Shown here: positions 6,378 through 12,696 of the stretch, in pieces
How the letters are laid out: every line of letters starts with the position of its first letter
Position numbering within the stretch: position 1 is the first letter of the stretch
NCBI GenBank assembly: GCA_021789355.1
Contig: JAJYJR010000092.1
Location: forward strand, 1-13,261
Source of the DNA: Chloroflexota bacterium
GTDB taxonomy: Bacteria; Chloroflexota; Limnocylindria; Limnocylindrales; CSP1-4
Length of the DNA stretch: 13,261 bases
Direction of reading: 5' to 3'
Position numbers and translations under genes: made by a program
Notes under the pieces: generated by a model
Told to the model about the DNA's origin: nothing
What the model saw: the letters and a program-made list of their open reading frames with translations, nothing else
Database searches by the model: none

Positions 6378-7745
6378 TTGAGCGCCCCCGTGTCGCCCGT
6401 CGGCCACGGTGCGTCGCCTGCCGGCCCGGAACCCGCCCCACGCCCCCCGGCCGGAGGTCGGCTGGGCCGCTACGCGCGCAGCTTCACCGGCTTCGAGCGG
6501 GATGCCCAGATCTTCCTGCTGACGACCCTCGTCGCCGGGGCGGCCACGAGCCTCTACTGGATCGATTTCAACCTCTATCTCCAGTCCCTCGGAGTCAGCC
6601 GGCCGACGATCGGCCTGATCGCCGCGGCCGCCTCGATCGCCGGCGTCGTGGTTGCCTTCCCGGCAAGTGGCCTCTCCGATCGGATCGGCCGCCGCTGGGT
6701 CATGGCCATCGGCCTGGGCCTGGTCCTCGTCGCCTTCGTCGGCTTCCTGAGCTGGACCTCACTGGCCGCCCTGGCGGCCTTCGCGGCCTGCTACGGCGCC
6801 GGCTCGCAGGCGACCCAGATCGTCGCCTCCCCGTTCCTCACCGAGCACAGTCGCCGGGACCACCGGAACGAGCTCTTCGCCGTCCAGTTCGCCATCAGCA
6901 ACCTCACCAACGTGGGGGCGGCGGTCCTGGGCGGCGTGGTGGCTGCACCGCTGGCCGTTGCGCTCGGGCTCGGCGGGACTGGTCCGGGCCCCTACCGCAT
7001 CCTGCTGGGCCTGATGGCGGCCCTCACGCTGGCCGCCCTGGCGACCGTCTTCCTGATCTCCGACGACCGGCCGCGGCCCCGCATCGCCAACCTCCCGGCG
7101 GCGCGATCCGGGCGGCCCGGCCGGTTCGGGATCACGATCGTGGATCGCGGCCGGTTCGTCCGTCTCCTGCTGCCAGGCTTCCTCACCTCGCTCGGTGCCG
7201 GCCAGATCATCCCCTTCCTGAACGTCTTCATCGAGGGCAAGTTCCACCTCGACATCGCCTCGCTGAACGCGGTCTTCGCGGTCACCAGCCTGGGCACGAC
7301 CGTGGCGGTCCTGCTCCAGCCGGCGCTGGCCCGGCGGCTGGGCAAGGTGGGCTCGGTCGTGCTGGTCCAGGCGGTCAGCATCCCCTTCTTCGTCGTGCTC
7401 GGCTTCTCGCCGCTGCTCTGGTCGGTGGTCCTGGCGATGGCGGTACGCAACTCGCTGATGAACGCCGGCAACCCGATCTTCAACGCATTCGCCATGGAGT
7501 CCTTAGGTACCACCGAAAGGGCGACCTACTCGGCAGCGGCCAATCTTCTCTGGTCGCTCGGTTGGTCGGTTGGCGAGCCCTTCTACAGCCTGGCGCAGGC
7601 GAGCTTCGGATTCGAGGTTGGGTATGCCATCGACTTCTTCGTGGTGATCGTCCTGTACACCGTGGCCACGTACCAGCTCTGGGATTGGTTTGGAAAGTCC
7701 GAACGCGTCCTACGCACGGCCGACGTGCCGTCTCAAACGACGTGA
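6378..7745 (+). CDS. Major facilitator superfamily (MFS) transporter
   Basis: This encodes a 455-residue permease of typical MFS length with about twelve hydrophobic helices. A Pro/Gly-rich cytoplasmic N-terminus (about 1-40) precedes helix 1 (QIFLLTTLVAGAATSLYW). The loop between helices 2 and 3 carries MFS motif A, GLSDRIGRRWVM at 98-109. A long basic central loop (about 225-255: DDRPRPR, then RSGRPGR) separates the two six-helix halves, and a weaker copy of the motif (RRLGKVGSVV) is in the second half. Conserved polar residues within helices (for example AMAVRNSLMNAGNPIFNAFAME) suggest a specific substrate, but none can be assigned. The start is uncertain: TTG 6378 has GAGAGGG at 6362-6368, while GTG 6390 is the alternative. 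It is transcribed alone and converges with a small ORF 36 bp beyond its stop. Confidence 0.88.
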   Translation: MSAPVSPVGHGASPAGPEPAPRPPAGGRLGRYARSFTGFERDAQIFLLTTLVAGAATSLYWIDFNLYLQSLGVSRPTIGLIAAAASIAGVVVAFPASGLSDRIGRRWVMAIGLGLVLVAFVGFLSWTSLAALAAFAACYGAGSQATQIVASPFLTEHSRRDHRNELFAVQFAISNLTNVGAAVLGGVVAAPLAVALGLGGTGPGPYRILLGLMAALTLAALATVFLISDDRPRPRIANLPAARSGRPGRFGITIVDRGRFVRLLLPGFLTSLGAGQIIPFLNVFIEGKFHLDIASLNAVFAVTSLGTTVAVLLQPALARRLGKVGSVVLVQAVSIPFFVVLGFSPLLWSVVLAMAVRNSLMNAGNPIFNAFAMESLGTTERATYSAAANLLWSLGWSVGEPFYSLAQASFGFEVGYAIDFFVVIVLYTVATYQLWDWFGKSERVLRTADVPSQTT

Positions 7746-7781
7746 AGAACGATCCCAACCGCAGCACCGACATCGCACCGG

Positions 7782-7949
7782 TCAGCTCTTGCGCTTGCGC
7801 CCGCGCGCTCCCGGGATCGGCTGCAGCGAGACGTAGGCCGAACCGCCCTTGATCGCCATGTGCAGTTCGGCGGCGCGGTCGTTGCGACGGATCACCCGTC
7901 CCAGTGAGGCGCGCAGCGTCGGCAGCTTCTCCTCGGTCGGCTCGAACAC
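7782..7949 (-). CDS. Small basic hypothetical protein
   Basis: From GTG 7949 this is a 55-residue protein: an acidic N-terminus (FEPTEEK), an amphipathic middle (LRASLGRVIRRNDRAAELHMAIKGG), a strand-like AYVSLQPI and a strongly basic tail RGRKRKS. I recognise no family. The basic tail could bind nucleic acid, but that is inference. The frame is open upstream to ATG 8057 (91 aa), yet the added residues are Pro/Gly-rich and unlike coding sequence. An AAGG about 6 nt before GTG 7949 is a weak ribosome binding site. It converges with the MFS gene and diverges from the cupin gene. It is modestly supported by composition only. Confidence 0.42.
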   Translation of the reverse strand: MFEPTEEKLPTLRASLGRVIRRNDRAAELHMAIKGGSAYVSLQPIPGARGRKRKS

Positions 7950-8176
7950 GGCGACCTTGTTCCCGCTCCTGGCAGGGCCGGTCGGCCCGGTTGACGCTAC
8001 CCGGACGGGTGGGAACCCTGGATCCGAAGGCCAGGTCATAAAGGGGCCATGCGGCACTTGGGATGGGGGCCGTTCGGCACAGCCTTGCCAGATCGGTGGC
8101 GTCCCACCTCCGAGCTGCGGAGTACGCCGCTGGCGTCACCCCGGGCGTCCCGGGCTGCCGGAAAGGAGCCGCTGCT

Positions 8177-8545
8177 ATGGCGGTCCAGCCTACAGCCGAG
8201 CACAAGAGCCTCGATGCGCCTGACGAGACGCGGGCGTTTCCGAGGGGCCGCCACGAGATCGTCACGGTCGGCGGGGTCACGTTCGGCCGGATGACGTTCG
8301 AGCCAGGCTGGCATTGGGCCGAGCACGTAAGACCCATCGCGGGCACCGAGAGCTGCCAGGTGGCGCACGGTGTCTACGTCGTCTCTGGCCGTCTGCGGAC
8401 ACGCCTCGACAGTGGCGAGGAGTTCGACCTCGCGGCCGGCGACGCCGGCTACTCCCCGGCGGGCCATGACGCCTGGGTCGTTGGGGACGAACCCTTCGTC
8501 ACGATCGACATCCTCGGGGCAGCCCAATACGCGAAACGGAAGTAG
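8177..8545 (+). CDS. Cupin-domain protein
   Basis: This encodes a 122-residue single-domain cupin. The conserved barrel begins around residue 35. FEPGWHWAEH (41-50) supplies His46 and His50 as likely metal ligands. The VYVVSGRLRTRLDSGEEFDLAAGDAGYSPAGHDAWVVGDEP run (67-106) gives the second cupin motif with the G-D-x-x-x-x-P-x-x-H-x pattern (His97). Small cupins of this type bind a metal and serve as isomerases, dioxygenases or sensors; the substrate cannot be told from the sequence. The start is ATG 8177, chosen because AAAGGAG at 8162-8168 lies at good distance. Upstream in-frame codons to 8063 lack a ribosome binding site. It forms a pair with the following SnoaL-like gene, whose ribosome binding site overlaps this stop codon. 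Confidence 0.82.
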   Translation: MAVQPTAEHKSLDAPDETRAFPRGRHEIVTVGGVTFGRMTFEPGWHWAEHVRPIAGTESCQVAHGVYVVSGRLRTRLDSGEEFDLAAGDAGYSPAGHDAWVVGDEPFVTIDILGAAQYAKRK

Positions 8546-8554
8546 GTGGCCCCC

Positions 8555-8941
8555 GTGGATGACACCGCTGCCCTCGCGCTCGGACGACGGTTCGTTAGCG
8601 CCCTCACAAGCCAGGACTGGGAGGACCTCGCCGGCTGCTTCAGCGAAGAGGCCAGATTCCGAGCCCTGGTTCCGTCGCCCGAGCGCCCCTTCCGTGACTG
8701 GACCGGCCGCACCGATGCAGCGGCTCAGCTCCGGCGATGGTTCGAAGACTCCGACGTGACCGAGTTGATCGCCTCGACCGTCGAGATGGTCGGGGACCGT
8801 CTCCACGTCGCCTACCGCATCCGGGGACACGAGCCGGACGGTTGGTACCTCATCGAACAGCAGACCTTCATCACGCCCGATTCTTCCGGCATCGCTGAGC
8901 TGAGTCTCGTCTGCTCTGGCTCCCAGTCAGTCGAGCCCTGA
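8555..8941 (+). CDS. SnoaL/NTF2-like domain protein
   Basis: This encodes a 128-residue protein with the small alpha+beta barrel pattern of the SnoaL/NTF2-like superfamily. An N-terminal helix (LALGRRFVSALTSQDWEDLAGCFSEEARFRALVPS) contains the typical W-x-x-L-x-x-C-F element. Next come a GR-x-x-A-x-x-L-x-x-W-F segment (FRDWTGRTDAAAQLRRWFED) and strands VEMVGDRLHVAYRIRG, WYLIEQQTFIT and IAELSLVCSGS. The closing CSG resembles the CSGF ending common in this group. Members range from polyketide cyclases to ketosteroid isomerases and catalytically silent binding domains, so no reaction can be named. GTG 8555 is preferred over GTG 8546 because AGGTGG at 8544-8549 then lies 5 nt upstream. It is likely cotranscribed with the cupin gene. 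Confidence 0.78.
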   Translation: MDDTAALALGRRFVSALTSQDWEDLAGCFSEEARFRALVPSPERPFRDWTGRTDAAAQLRRWFEDSDVTELIASTVEMVGDRLHVAYRIRGHEPDGWYLIEQQTFITPDSSGIAELSLVCSGSQSVEP

Positions 8942-9088
8942 CCGCGCGGACGCAACTCGGGCGAGCGATCACTCCCGCCCGCAGCATCGCGCCTGACGCC
9001 GCGCGGACCGGGCCATCTGACATCGCACAAGCAAGATCACGTTCCCGCAGCGCGAGCGCGCCGATAGGCAATACAGCGGGAGGGACCG

Positions 9089-9889
9089 ATGGCAGCCGAG
9101 TACCTGATGGCGGGCCAGCAGAGTGAGCTCGACCGGCTCCAGCTCCAATCACGGGTGTGGGAGCCGGCGGGCGACGCGCTTCTGGCTCAGCTGCCCTCCG
9201 GGACCGGGCTTCGGGTGCTCGACGTGGGTTGCGGGGCGATGGGCTGGTTGCGCACCCTGTCGACCTGGGCCGGCCCGTCGGGGACGGTTGTCGGGACCGA
9301 CATCAGCCGTGATCTCCTCGCGGCGGCCCAGGGGTTCGTGGCGGCCGAGGGGCTGCTCAACGTTCCCCTCGTCGAGGACGACCTCTTCGCGAGCGTCCTA
9401 CCGGCGGGGTCGTTCGATCTCGTCCATGCACGGTTCCAGCTCGCCCCGATCGGGCGCGTTGCCGAGCAGCTCGCGAGCTACCGGAGGTGGGTGCGCGCCG
9501 GTGGTTGGCTCGTGCTCGAGGAACCGGACACGGCGTCGTGGCATTTCAATCCGCCGGCGCCGGCGGCCGAGCGCCTGATCGGCCTGATCCGCGAGGCATT
9601 CCGGGCCGCCGGAGGCGACATCGACGCCGGCCGCCTCCTGCGGGGCCACCTTGTGGGCCTCGGCATCGAGCCAACCCTCGACGCCCGGGTGATCGCCCTT
9701 CCGCCCGCACACCCGTACCTGCGGCTTCCCCTCCAGTTCGCGACCTCGCTCGGGCCGCGGATCGAGGCGATTATCGACGCGGAAGCACTGGCGGCTCTCC
9801 GCGCCGAGGTGGAGGAGGAGATGGCCGTGCCCGGGCGCTGGGGCACGACCTTCACCCTCGTCCAGGCCTACGGCCGCCTGCCGGGCTGA
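9089..9889 (+). CDS. Class I SAM-dependent methyltransferase
   Basis: This encodes a 266-residue methyltransferase. The opening EYLMAGQQSELDRLQLQSRVWE resembles the start of many UbiE/COQ5-like (Methyltransf_11/25/31) proteins. Motif I for SAM binding is VLDVGCGAMGWL (43-54), the ribose-binding acidic residue is Asp71 (VVGTDIS), and a third acidic stretch is LVEDDLF (94-100). Motif IV corresponds to FDLVHARF (109-116) and the post-motif to GGWLVLEEPD (138-147). The C-terminal 110 residues form an extra substrate-side region. The substrate is unknown. The start has GGGAGGGA at 9078-9085, 3 nt before the ATG, with the core well placed. It stands alone: a 147-bp gap separates it from the SnoaL-like gene, and a gene-poor stretch follows. 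Confidence 0.87.
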   Translation: MAAEYLMAGQQSELDRLQLQSRVWEPAGDALLAQLPSGTGLRVLDVGCGAMGWLRTLSTWAGPSGTVVGTDISRDLLAAAQGFVAAEGLLNVPLVEDDLFASVLPAGSFDLVHARFQLAPIGRVAEQLASYRRWVRAGGWLVLEEPDTASWHFNPPAPAAERLIGLIREAFRAAGGDIDAGRLLRGHLVGLGIEPTLDARVIALPPAHPYLRLPLQFATSLGPRIEAIIDAEALAALRAEVEEEMAVPGRWGTTFTLVQAYGRLPG

Positions 9890-10304
9890 TTGCTGAGAGG
9901 AGGCGCAACAGATCTGGGTGGCAGAGGGGCGCTCGACACCTCCCGGCGAGGGCACGTCGCTGCTTTCAGGCCTTCGAGTCAACCCTCCGGCAGGCCGAAA
10001 GGCCGTGGTTCCGCGAAGTCAGGGTTCACCCGCGGCTGGTGGCGTGGTCTCTCGTGGCTCACTGCGAGACCGGCGGGTCCACCTCCGACGACGATCGCAT
10101 CGATGTGCTCCAGGGCGCGGCGCTGTGTCGCAGGGCGGGATGGCCAAACCGCTCTGCACCTCCTGTCGCGGTACGAGGCGGCCCAACTCGCCTACCATCT
10201 CGACGGCAATATACGGAGCCCGAAGGACCCTCGTTTTCGGACGGTCGAGCGTGGGCCCGGTCTGGAGCCCGCCCTGGCCCGCGGCCGCGGCGTTGGTCCC
10301 GGAA
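9890..10304. other. Gene-poor gap with a flavoprotein relic, 415 bp
   Basis: This lies between the methyltransferase stop and the convergent 3' end of the flavoprotein gene. No intact gene is visible on either strand. The only recognisable coding trace is the minus-strand relic at 10051-10113 described separately. A weak 5-bp stem (CCGAA/TTCGG near 10218-10238) could terminate the flavoprotein transcript but lacks a T-tract. Confidence 0.45.
10051..10113 (-). pseudogene. Relic of flavin monooxygenase N-terminus
   Basis: Read on the minus strand, this 21-codon stretch encodes (after CTG-GAG-CAC) IDAIVVGGGPAGLAVSHE. This is the FAD-binding Rossmann segment GxGxxG found at the extreme N-terminus of CzcO/YUCCA-like flavin-containing monooxygenases. 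Family proteins usually begin Met-Glu-(Arg/His)-Ile-Asp, so the CTG at 10113 stands where the ATG should be. An AGGAGGTG string lies about 50 nt further upstream. After His-Glu the similarity ends abruptly and the frame stops after about 22 unrelated residues. The adjacent intact flavoprotein gene on the same strand has a different N-terminus, so this is not a duplicate of it. I read it as the stump of a deleted gene. Confidence 0.55.
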
Positions 10305-11492
10305 TTAGGGTGCGAACCAACTCTCCAACACGCGCTCGAGCTCCTGCTTGGCCCGCTTGTACGCGGGCGAGGGCGGCTCGAGCACCACGCGCGGCGCGGG
10401 GTAGGCGTAGAAGCCTCCCGAAGCGTATCCCGCCATCCCACCGCCGACCTCGAGATAGCAGAAGCCGCTGCCGTCGTAGCGAGCCCTGGGCTCCCGACCC
10501 TCGACGCGGGCGGCGATGTTCTCGGCCACGATGTTCGCCTCGACCTCCGCGAACACGCCGGCCTTCGGCAGCAGCAGGCCGTTCATGAGCCGGATGGCGG
10601 CGGCATCCCCCAGGACGTACACGCCCGGCCAGCGCGTCTCGAGCGTGTCTGCATCGGCGAGGATCTCGAGCGTCTGCGGGTGGGCCGGCACGTAGCCCGA
10701 GGCGTCAGCGAGACCGGCCTCAGCCAGGACAGGGGGCGCCCGATGGGGCGGCACCGCCGCGAGCAGGTCGAACACGACCGACTCGCCCTCGAAGTGCGCC
10801 GTCCGGGATGCCGCGTCCACCCTGCTGACGCTCCAGCCCGGTCGGTAGTCGATGCCCCGCTCCTTGAGCATAGCGCGGACCGCGGCACCGACCTCCCCGC
10901 CGGCGACCGGCATGGGCTGCTTCTCGGGGGTCGCCATGACGATCTCGGTCGTCTCCCGCATGCCCCTGGATCGAAGTGCCGCGTCGATCAGCAGCGCGGC
11001 CTCGTATGGGGCGGCCGGGCACTTGAAGGGGGTTCGAGCCACGACGAGCAGGATGCGGCCACCGGCGAATGAGGCGAGCGCCTCGCGCAGCTCCACCATG
11101 CCCCCGGCGTCGTAGAGGTTGAGGGCGGCCCCGCTAAGACCTGGCACCGCGTCGGGCACGAGCTCGGCGCCGAGAGCGATCACGAGCTGATCGGCTTGGA
11201 GCATTTGGCCGCCCGTGCTCACCGTGCGGGTCGCAGGATCGATCGCCGTCACCTCGTCGCGCAACCACTCGATCCCCGGGCGGGCGAGCTTCGCGAGATC
11301 ACGTCGAACGTCCTCGGCGTTGTGTCGTTCGCCGGTGAGCAGCCACATGTACGACGCGCAGAGCGAGAACGTCGTCTTGGGCTCGACGACCACGATCCGC
11401 TGGCCCGTCGGCAGTCGCTCGCGCAGGCGGTGCGCGACCGCCAACCCGCCCCAGCCGCCTCCAAGAATCAGGGTGGTGCCGTTCCCGGCCAT
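10305..11492 (-). CDS. FAD/NAD(P) oxidoreductase, sulfide:quinone reductase-like
   Basis: This encodes a 395-residue two-dinucleotide-binding-domain flavoprotein. The FAD motif is LILGGGWGGLAVA (8-20), followed by VVVEPKTTF. The second region has RILLVVARTPFKCPAAPYEAALLID (146-170), and the FAD-phosphate motif is VYVLGDAA (291-298) followed by LPKAGVFAEVEANIVAENIA. Cys158 in FKCPAAPYE matches the active cysteine position of flavocytochrome c sulfide dehydrogenase and sulfide:quinone reductases. Cys345 (GFCYLEVG) fits the second, and Cys45 is extra. This suggests transfer of electrons from sulfide or a related reductant to quinone at the membrane face. A type II NADH dehydrogenase-like role is the alternative. 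Start at ATG 11492: GGAGGA (11505-11500) lies 7 nt upstream. The frame opens 33 codons earlier without a ribosome binding site. The gene stands alone. Confidence 0.85.
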   Translation of the reverse strand: MAGNGTTLILGGGWGGLAVAHRLRERLPTGQRIVVVEPKTTFSLCASYMWLLTGERHNAEDVRRDLAKLARPGIEWLRDEVTAIDPATRTVSTGGQMLQADQLVIALGAELVPDAVPGLSGAALNLYDAGGMVELREALASFAGGRILLVVARTPFKCPAAPYEAALLIDAALRSRGMRETTEIVMATPEKQPMPVAGGEVGAAVRAMLKERGIDYRPGWSVSRVDAASRTAHFEGESVVFDLLAAVPPHRAPPVLAEAGLADASGYVPAHPQTLEILADADTLETRWPGVYVLGDAAAIRLMNGLLLPKAGVFAEVEANIVAENIAARVEGREPRARYDGSGFCYLEVGGGMAGYASGGFYAYPAPRVVLEPPSPAYKRAKQELERVLESWFAP

Positions 11493-11964
11493 GGTGCGCT
11501 CCTCCGTCGTGCGTGCGCTCCGCACGCGGACGGTCGGGCTCGCCAGTGGCTCGACGCGGCTCAGGCGGCCGGGACGCGAGCCGCGCGTCAACGCTCCCGT
11601 CTGTGTCCGGTGTCATGGCAGCCGCGAAGCCGGGTGTCAAGTGAGTTGTCCACACAGCGAAGGACTTGGCGCGGTGGCCCCGAGGGACCGTCTTTCAGTT
11701 CACGGTCACGAGAGTCGTTCTCAAACCAACAATGGCGAAAGCCAACAGCAGGAGTGCCGAGAGGGCGACCATCCGCAGCGAGTAGATGCAGGTTGAAGCG
11801 CTTCATCGCCAACGCGCGCAATGCGAGGCTCAGCGAGATCGCGGACGCTCGGGCTAGCTTCGAGTAGTAGTCGGCTAGCTCAGCTGGGGGGCCTTCGGTA
11901 AACGGGATCGGCGCGCCTCAGCATGGTGTTGCATCGACCGGTTGAACCCGCCCCTCATTTCCAA
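11493..11964. other. Gene-poor stretch between flavoprotein and HNH region
   Basis: No convincing gene is present. On the minus strand a 25-codon frame at 11772-11695 encodes a hydrophobic peptide (MVALSALLLLAFAIVGLRTT and onward) but has no ribosome binding site. A TTGACA hexamer on the minus strand at 11640-11635 lacks a matching -10. An 8-bp word GGCTAGCT occurs at 11852-11859 and 11873-11880. This stretch may mark the edge between chromosomal genes and the accessory HNH region. Confidence 0.45.
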
Positions 11965-11970
11965 ACGAGA

Positions 11971-12048
11971 ACCCCCGTCCCTTGCGAGAAACGGGGGTCT
12001 GAGAGGTTTCCGGGGCTTTCCCGGAATCTTCCCTCCTACAGTAGGAGG
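11971..12048. other. Array of three hairpins upstream of HNH gene
   Basis: Three perfect stems follow each other within 78 bp. The first is ACCCCCGT (11971-11978) with ACGGGGGT (11991-11998), loop 12 nt. The second is TTCCGGG (12008-12014) with CCCGGAA (12020-12026), loop GCTTT. The third is CCTCCTAC (12032-12039) with GTAGGAGG (12041-12048), a 17-bp near-palindrome. The third stem buries an AGGAGGTGA string (12043-12051) that resembles a strong ribosome binding site, although no start codon lies at the usual distance after it. The array may be a terminator cluster, a structured 5' leader of the HNH gene, or a small structured RNA. No T-tract follows any stem. Confidence 0.55.
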
Positions 12049-12101
12049 TGAGTTAAACGGCTGAAACGTGACATTGGGACGCAACCGATTTCGAGAGGAC
12101 C

Positions 12102-12557
12102 ATGGTCACCGAGGCGAGGTTCCTTCTCTTCGTCAACGTCGAACCGCACCCAGAGGGCTGCTGGTGGTGGACTGGCGACAAGACAGCGGGTGGCTACGGG
12201 AGGTTGCCCGAGAACCGCGAGTTCAGGGCTGAGCGCTTCAGTTACCGCCACTACGTCGGGCCCATCCAAACGGGGATGGATGTGGTGCAGTCCTGTCGAA
12301 GCACAAGCTGCGTCAGGCCCGAGCACCTGCGCCTCGTCGCAGCAGCTGGCAAGCCGCAGGGCCATCAATCGAGGCGCGGTGAGGCGAATACCAATGCGCG
12401 GCTTACGCAGGACGATGTCCTCACGATTCGGAAGCTCAGGCGTGCGGGCGCTAGCCTCAGTGCTCTCTCGAAGCGTTTCGGCGTCACCAAGGCGCATGTG
12501 ACACTCGTGGCTCAAGGCAAGCGGTGGGCGCACCTGCCTGACCCGGAGCGGGACTGA
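12102..12557 (+). CDS. HNH-endonuclease-like protein with C-terminal HTH, altered active site
   Basis: This encodes a 151-residue protein with the layout of phage- and intron-type HNH proteins. GCWWWTG (19-25) and GGYGR (30-34) open the fold, AERFSYRHYVGPI (43-55) follows, and the core is MDVVQSCRSTSCVRPEHL (59-76). In usual members the core reads as V-x-H-x-C...C-V-x-P-x-H-L and the earlier element as A-H-R. Here the first His is Gln63 and the A-H-R His is Glu44, while Cys65, Cys70 and the final His75 remain. Residues 98-145 (NARLTQDDVLTIRKLRRAG, then LSKRFGVTKAHVTLVAQGKRW) form a helix-turn-helix of the kind that places such nucleases on DNA. Catalysis is therefore doubtful; a DNA-binding role is possible. 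GAGAGGA ends 2 nt before the ATG, a tight spacing. It sits after a hairpin array and before a McrA-like N-terminus. Confidence 0.8.
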   Translation: MVTEARFLLFVNVEPHPEGCWWWTGDKTAGGYGRLPENREFRAERFSYRHYVGPIQTGMDVVQSCRSTSCVRPEHLRLVAAAGKPQGHQSRRGEANTNARLTQDDVLTIRKLRRAGASLSALSKRFGVTKAHVTLVAQGKRWAHLPDPERD

Positions 12558-12605
12558 CCCAGACTCAGCCCGTCAAAGGCACGCGCGTAGTCCGAGGCCG
12601 AAGTT

Positions 12606-12646
12606 TCTCCAGGAAGTGGAGATTGTGCGCACCACTGCACGTGGTG
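12606..12646. other. Two adjacent small hairpins after HNH gene
   Basis: TCTCCA (12606-12611) pairs with TGGAGA (12617-12622), and CACCAC (12630-12635) pairs with GTGGTG (12641-12646). Both have 6-bp stems and 5-nt loops. They lie in the 139-bp gap between the HNH-like gene and the right-edge gene. They could end the HNH transcript, but there is no T-tract. Confidence 0.45.
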
Positions 12647-12684
12647 TCCTGACGTGAGGGCGCAATCGCTCAATGCTTGTGGAG

Positions 12685-12690
12685 TAGACT
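12685..12690 (+). promoter_or_regulatory. Leaderless-type -10 box of right-edge gene
   Basis: TAGACT lies exactly 6 nt before ATG 12697, the same arrangement as at the satD-like gene. No matching -35 element is seen. The only ribosome-binding-like string (GGAG at 12681-12684) is 12 nt from the start, so a leaderless transcript is the simpler reading. Confidence 0.45.
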
Positions 12691-12696
12691 CGCCGC

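Noticed and set aside
6061..6381. 106-codon frame ending in a TTGA overlap with the MFS start, suggesting translational coupling
   Set aside because: The protein is almost entirely Pro/Ala/Arg, contains a tandem DNA repeat, and has no ribosome binding site, so the overlap is probably chance.
7950..8057. N-terminal extension of the small basic ORF to ATG 8057
   Set aside because: The extra 36 residues are Pro/Gly/Arg-rich and have no ribosome binding site; the protein-like part begins near GTG 7949.
9918..11072. Plus-strand frame of 384 codons opposite the flavoprotein
   Set aside because: It overlaps antisense to a gene with clear FAD motifs and a good ribosome binding site; the composition (Arg/His/Asp/Val runs) is typical of a GC-rich shadow.
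11612..11640. Promoter for the flavoprotein from a minus-strand TTGACA
   Set aside because: With 17-18 nt spacing the -10 position reads CATGAC or ATGACA, which lacks the TANNNT pattern seen in the better promoters of this window.
11695..11772. Minus-strand 25-residue hydrophobic peptide
   Set aside because: It has no ribosome binding site or leaderless box and is very short. Hydrophobic runs of this length occur by chance in Leu/Ala/Val-rich frames.
11870..11960. tRNA-like string TAGCTCAGCTGG with a GGTTGAACCC further on
   Set aside because: The D-stem has no 3' partner (GAGC), the T-stem is only 3 bp, and no anticodon arm fits. It is not a tRNA, and no split tRNA or intron core could be recognised.
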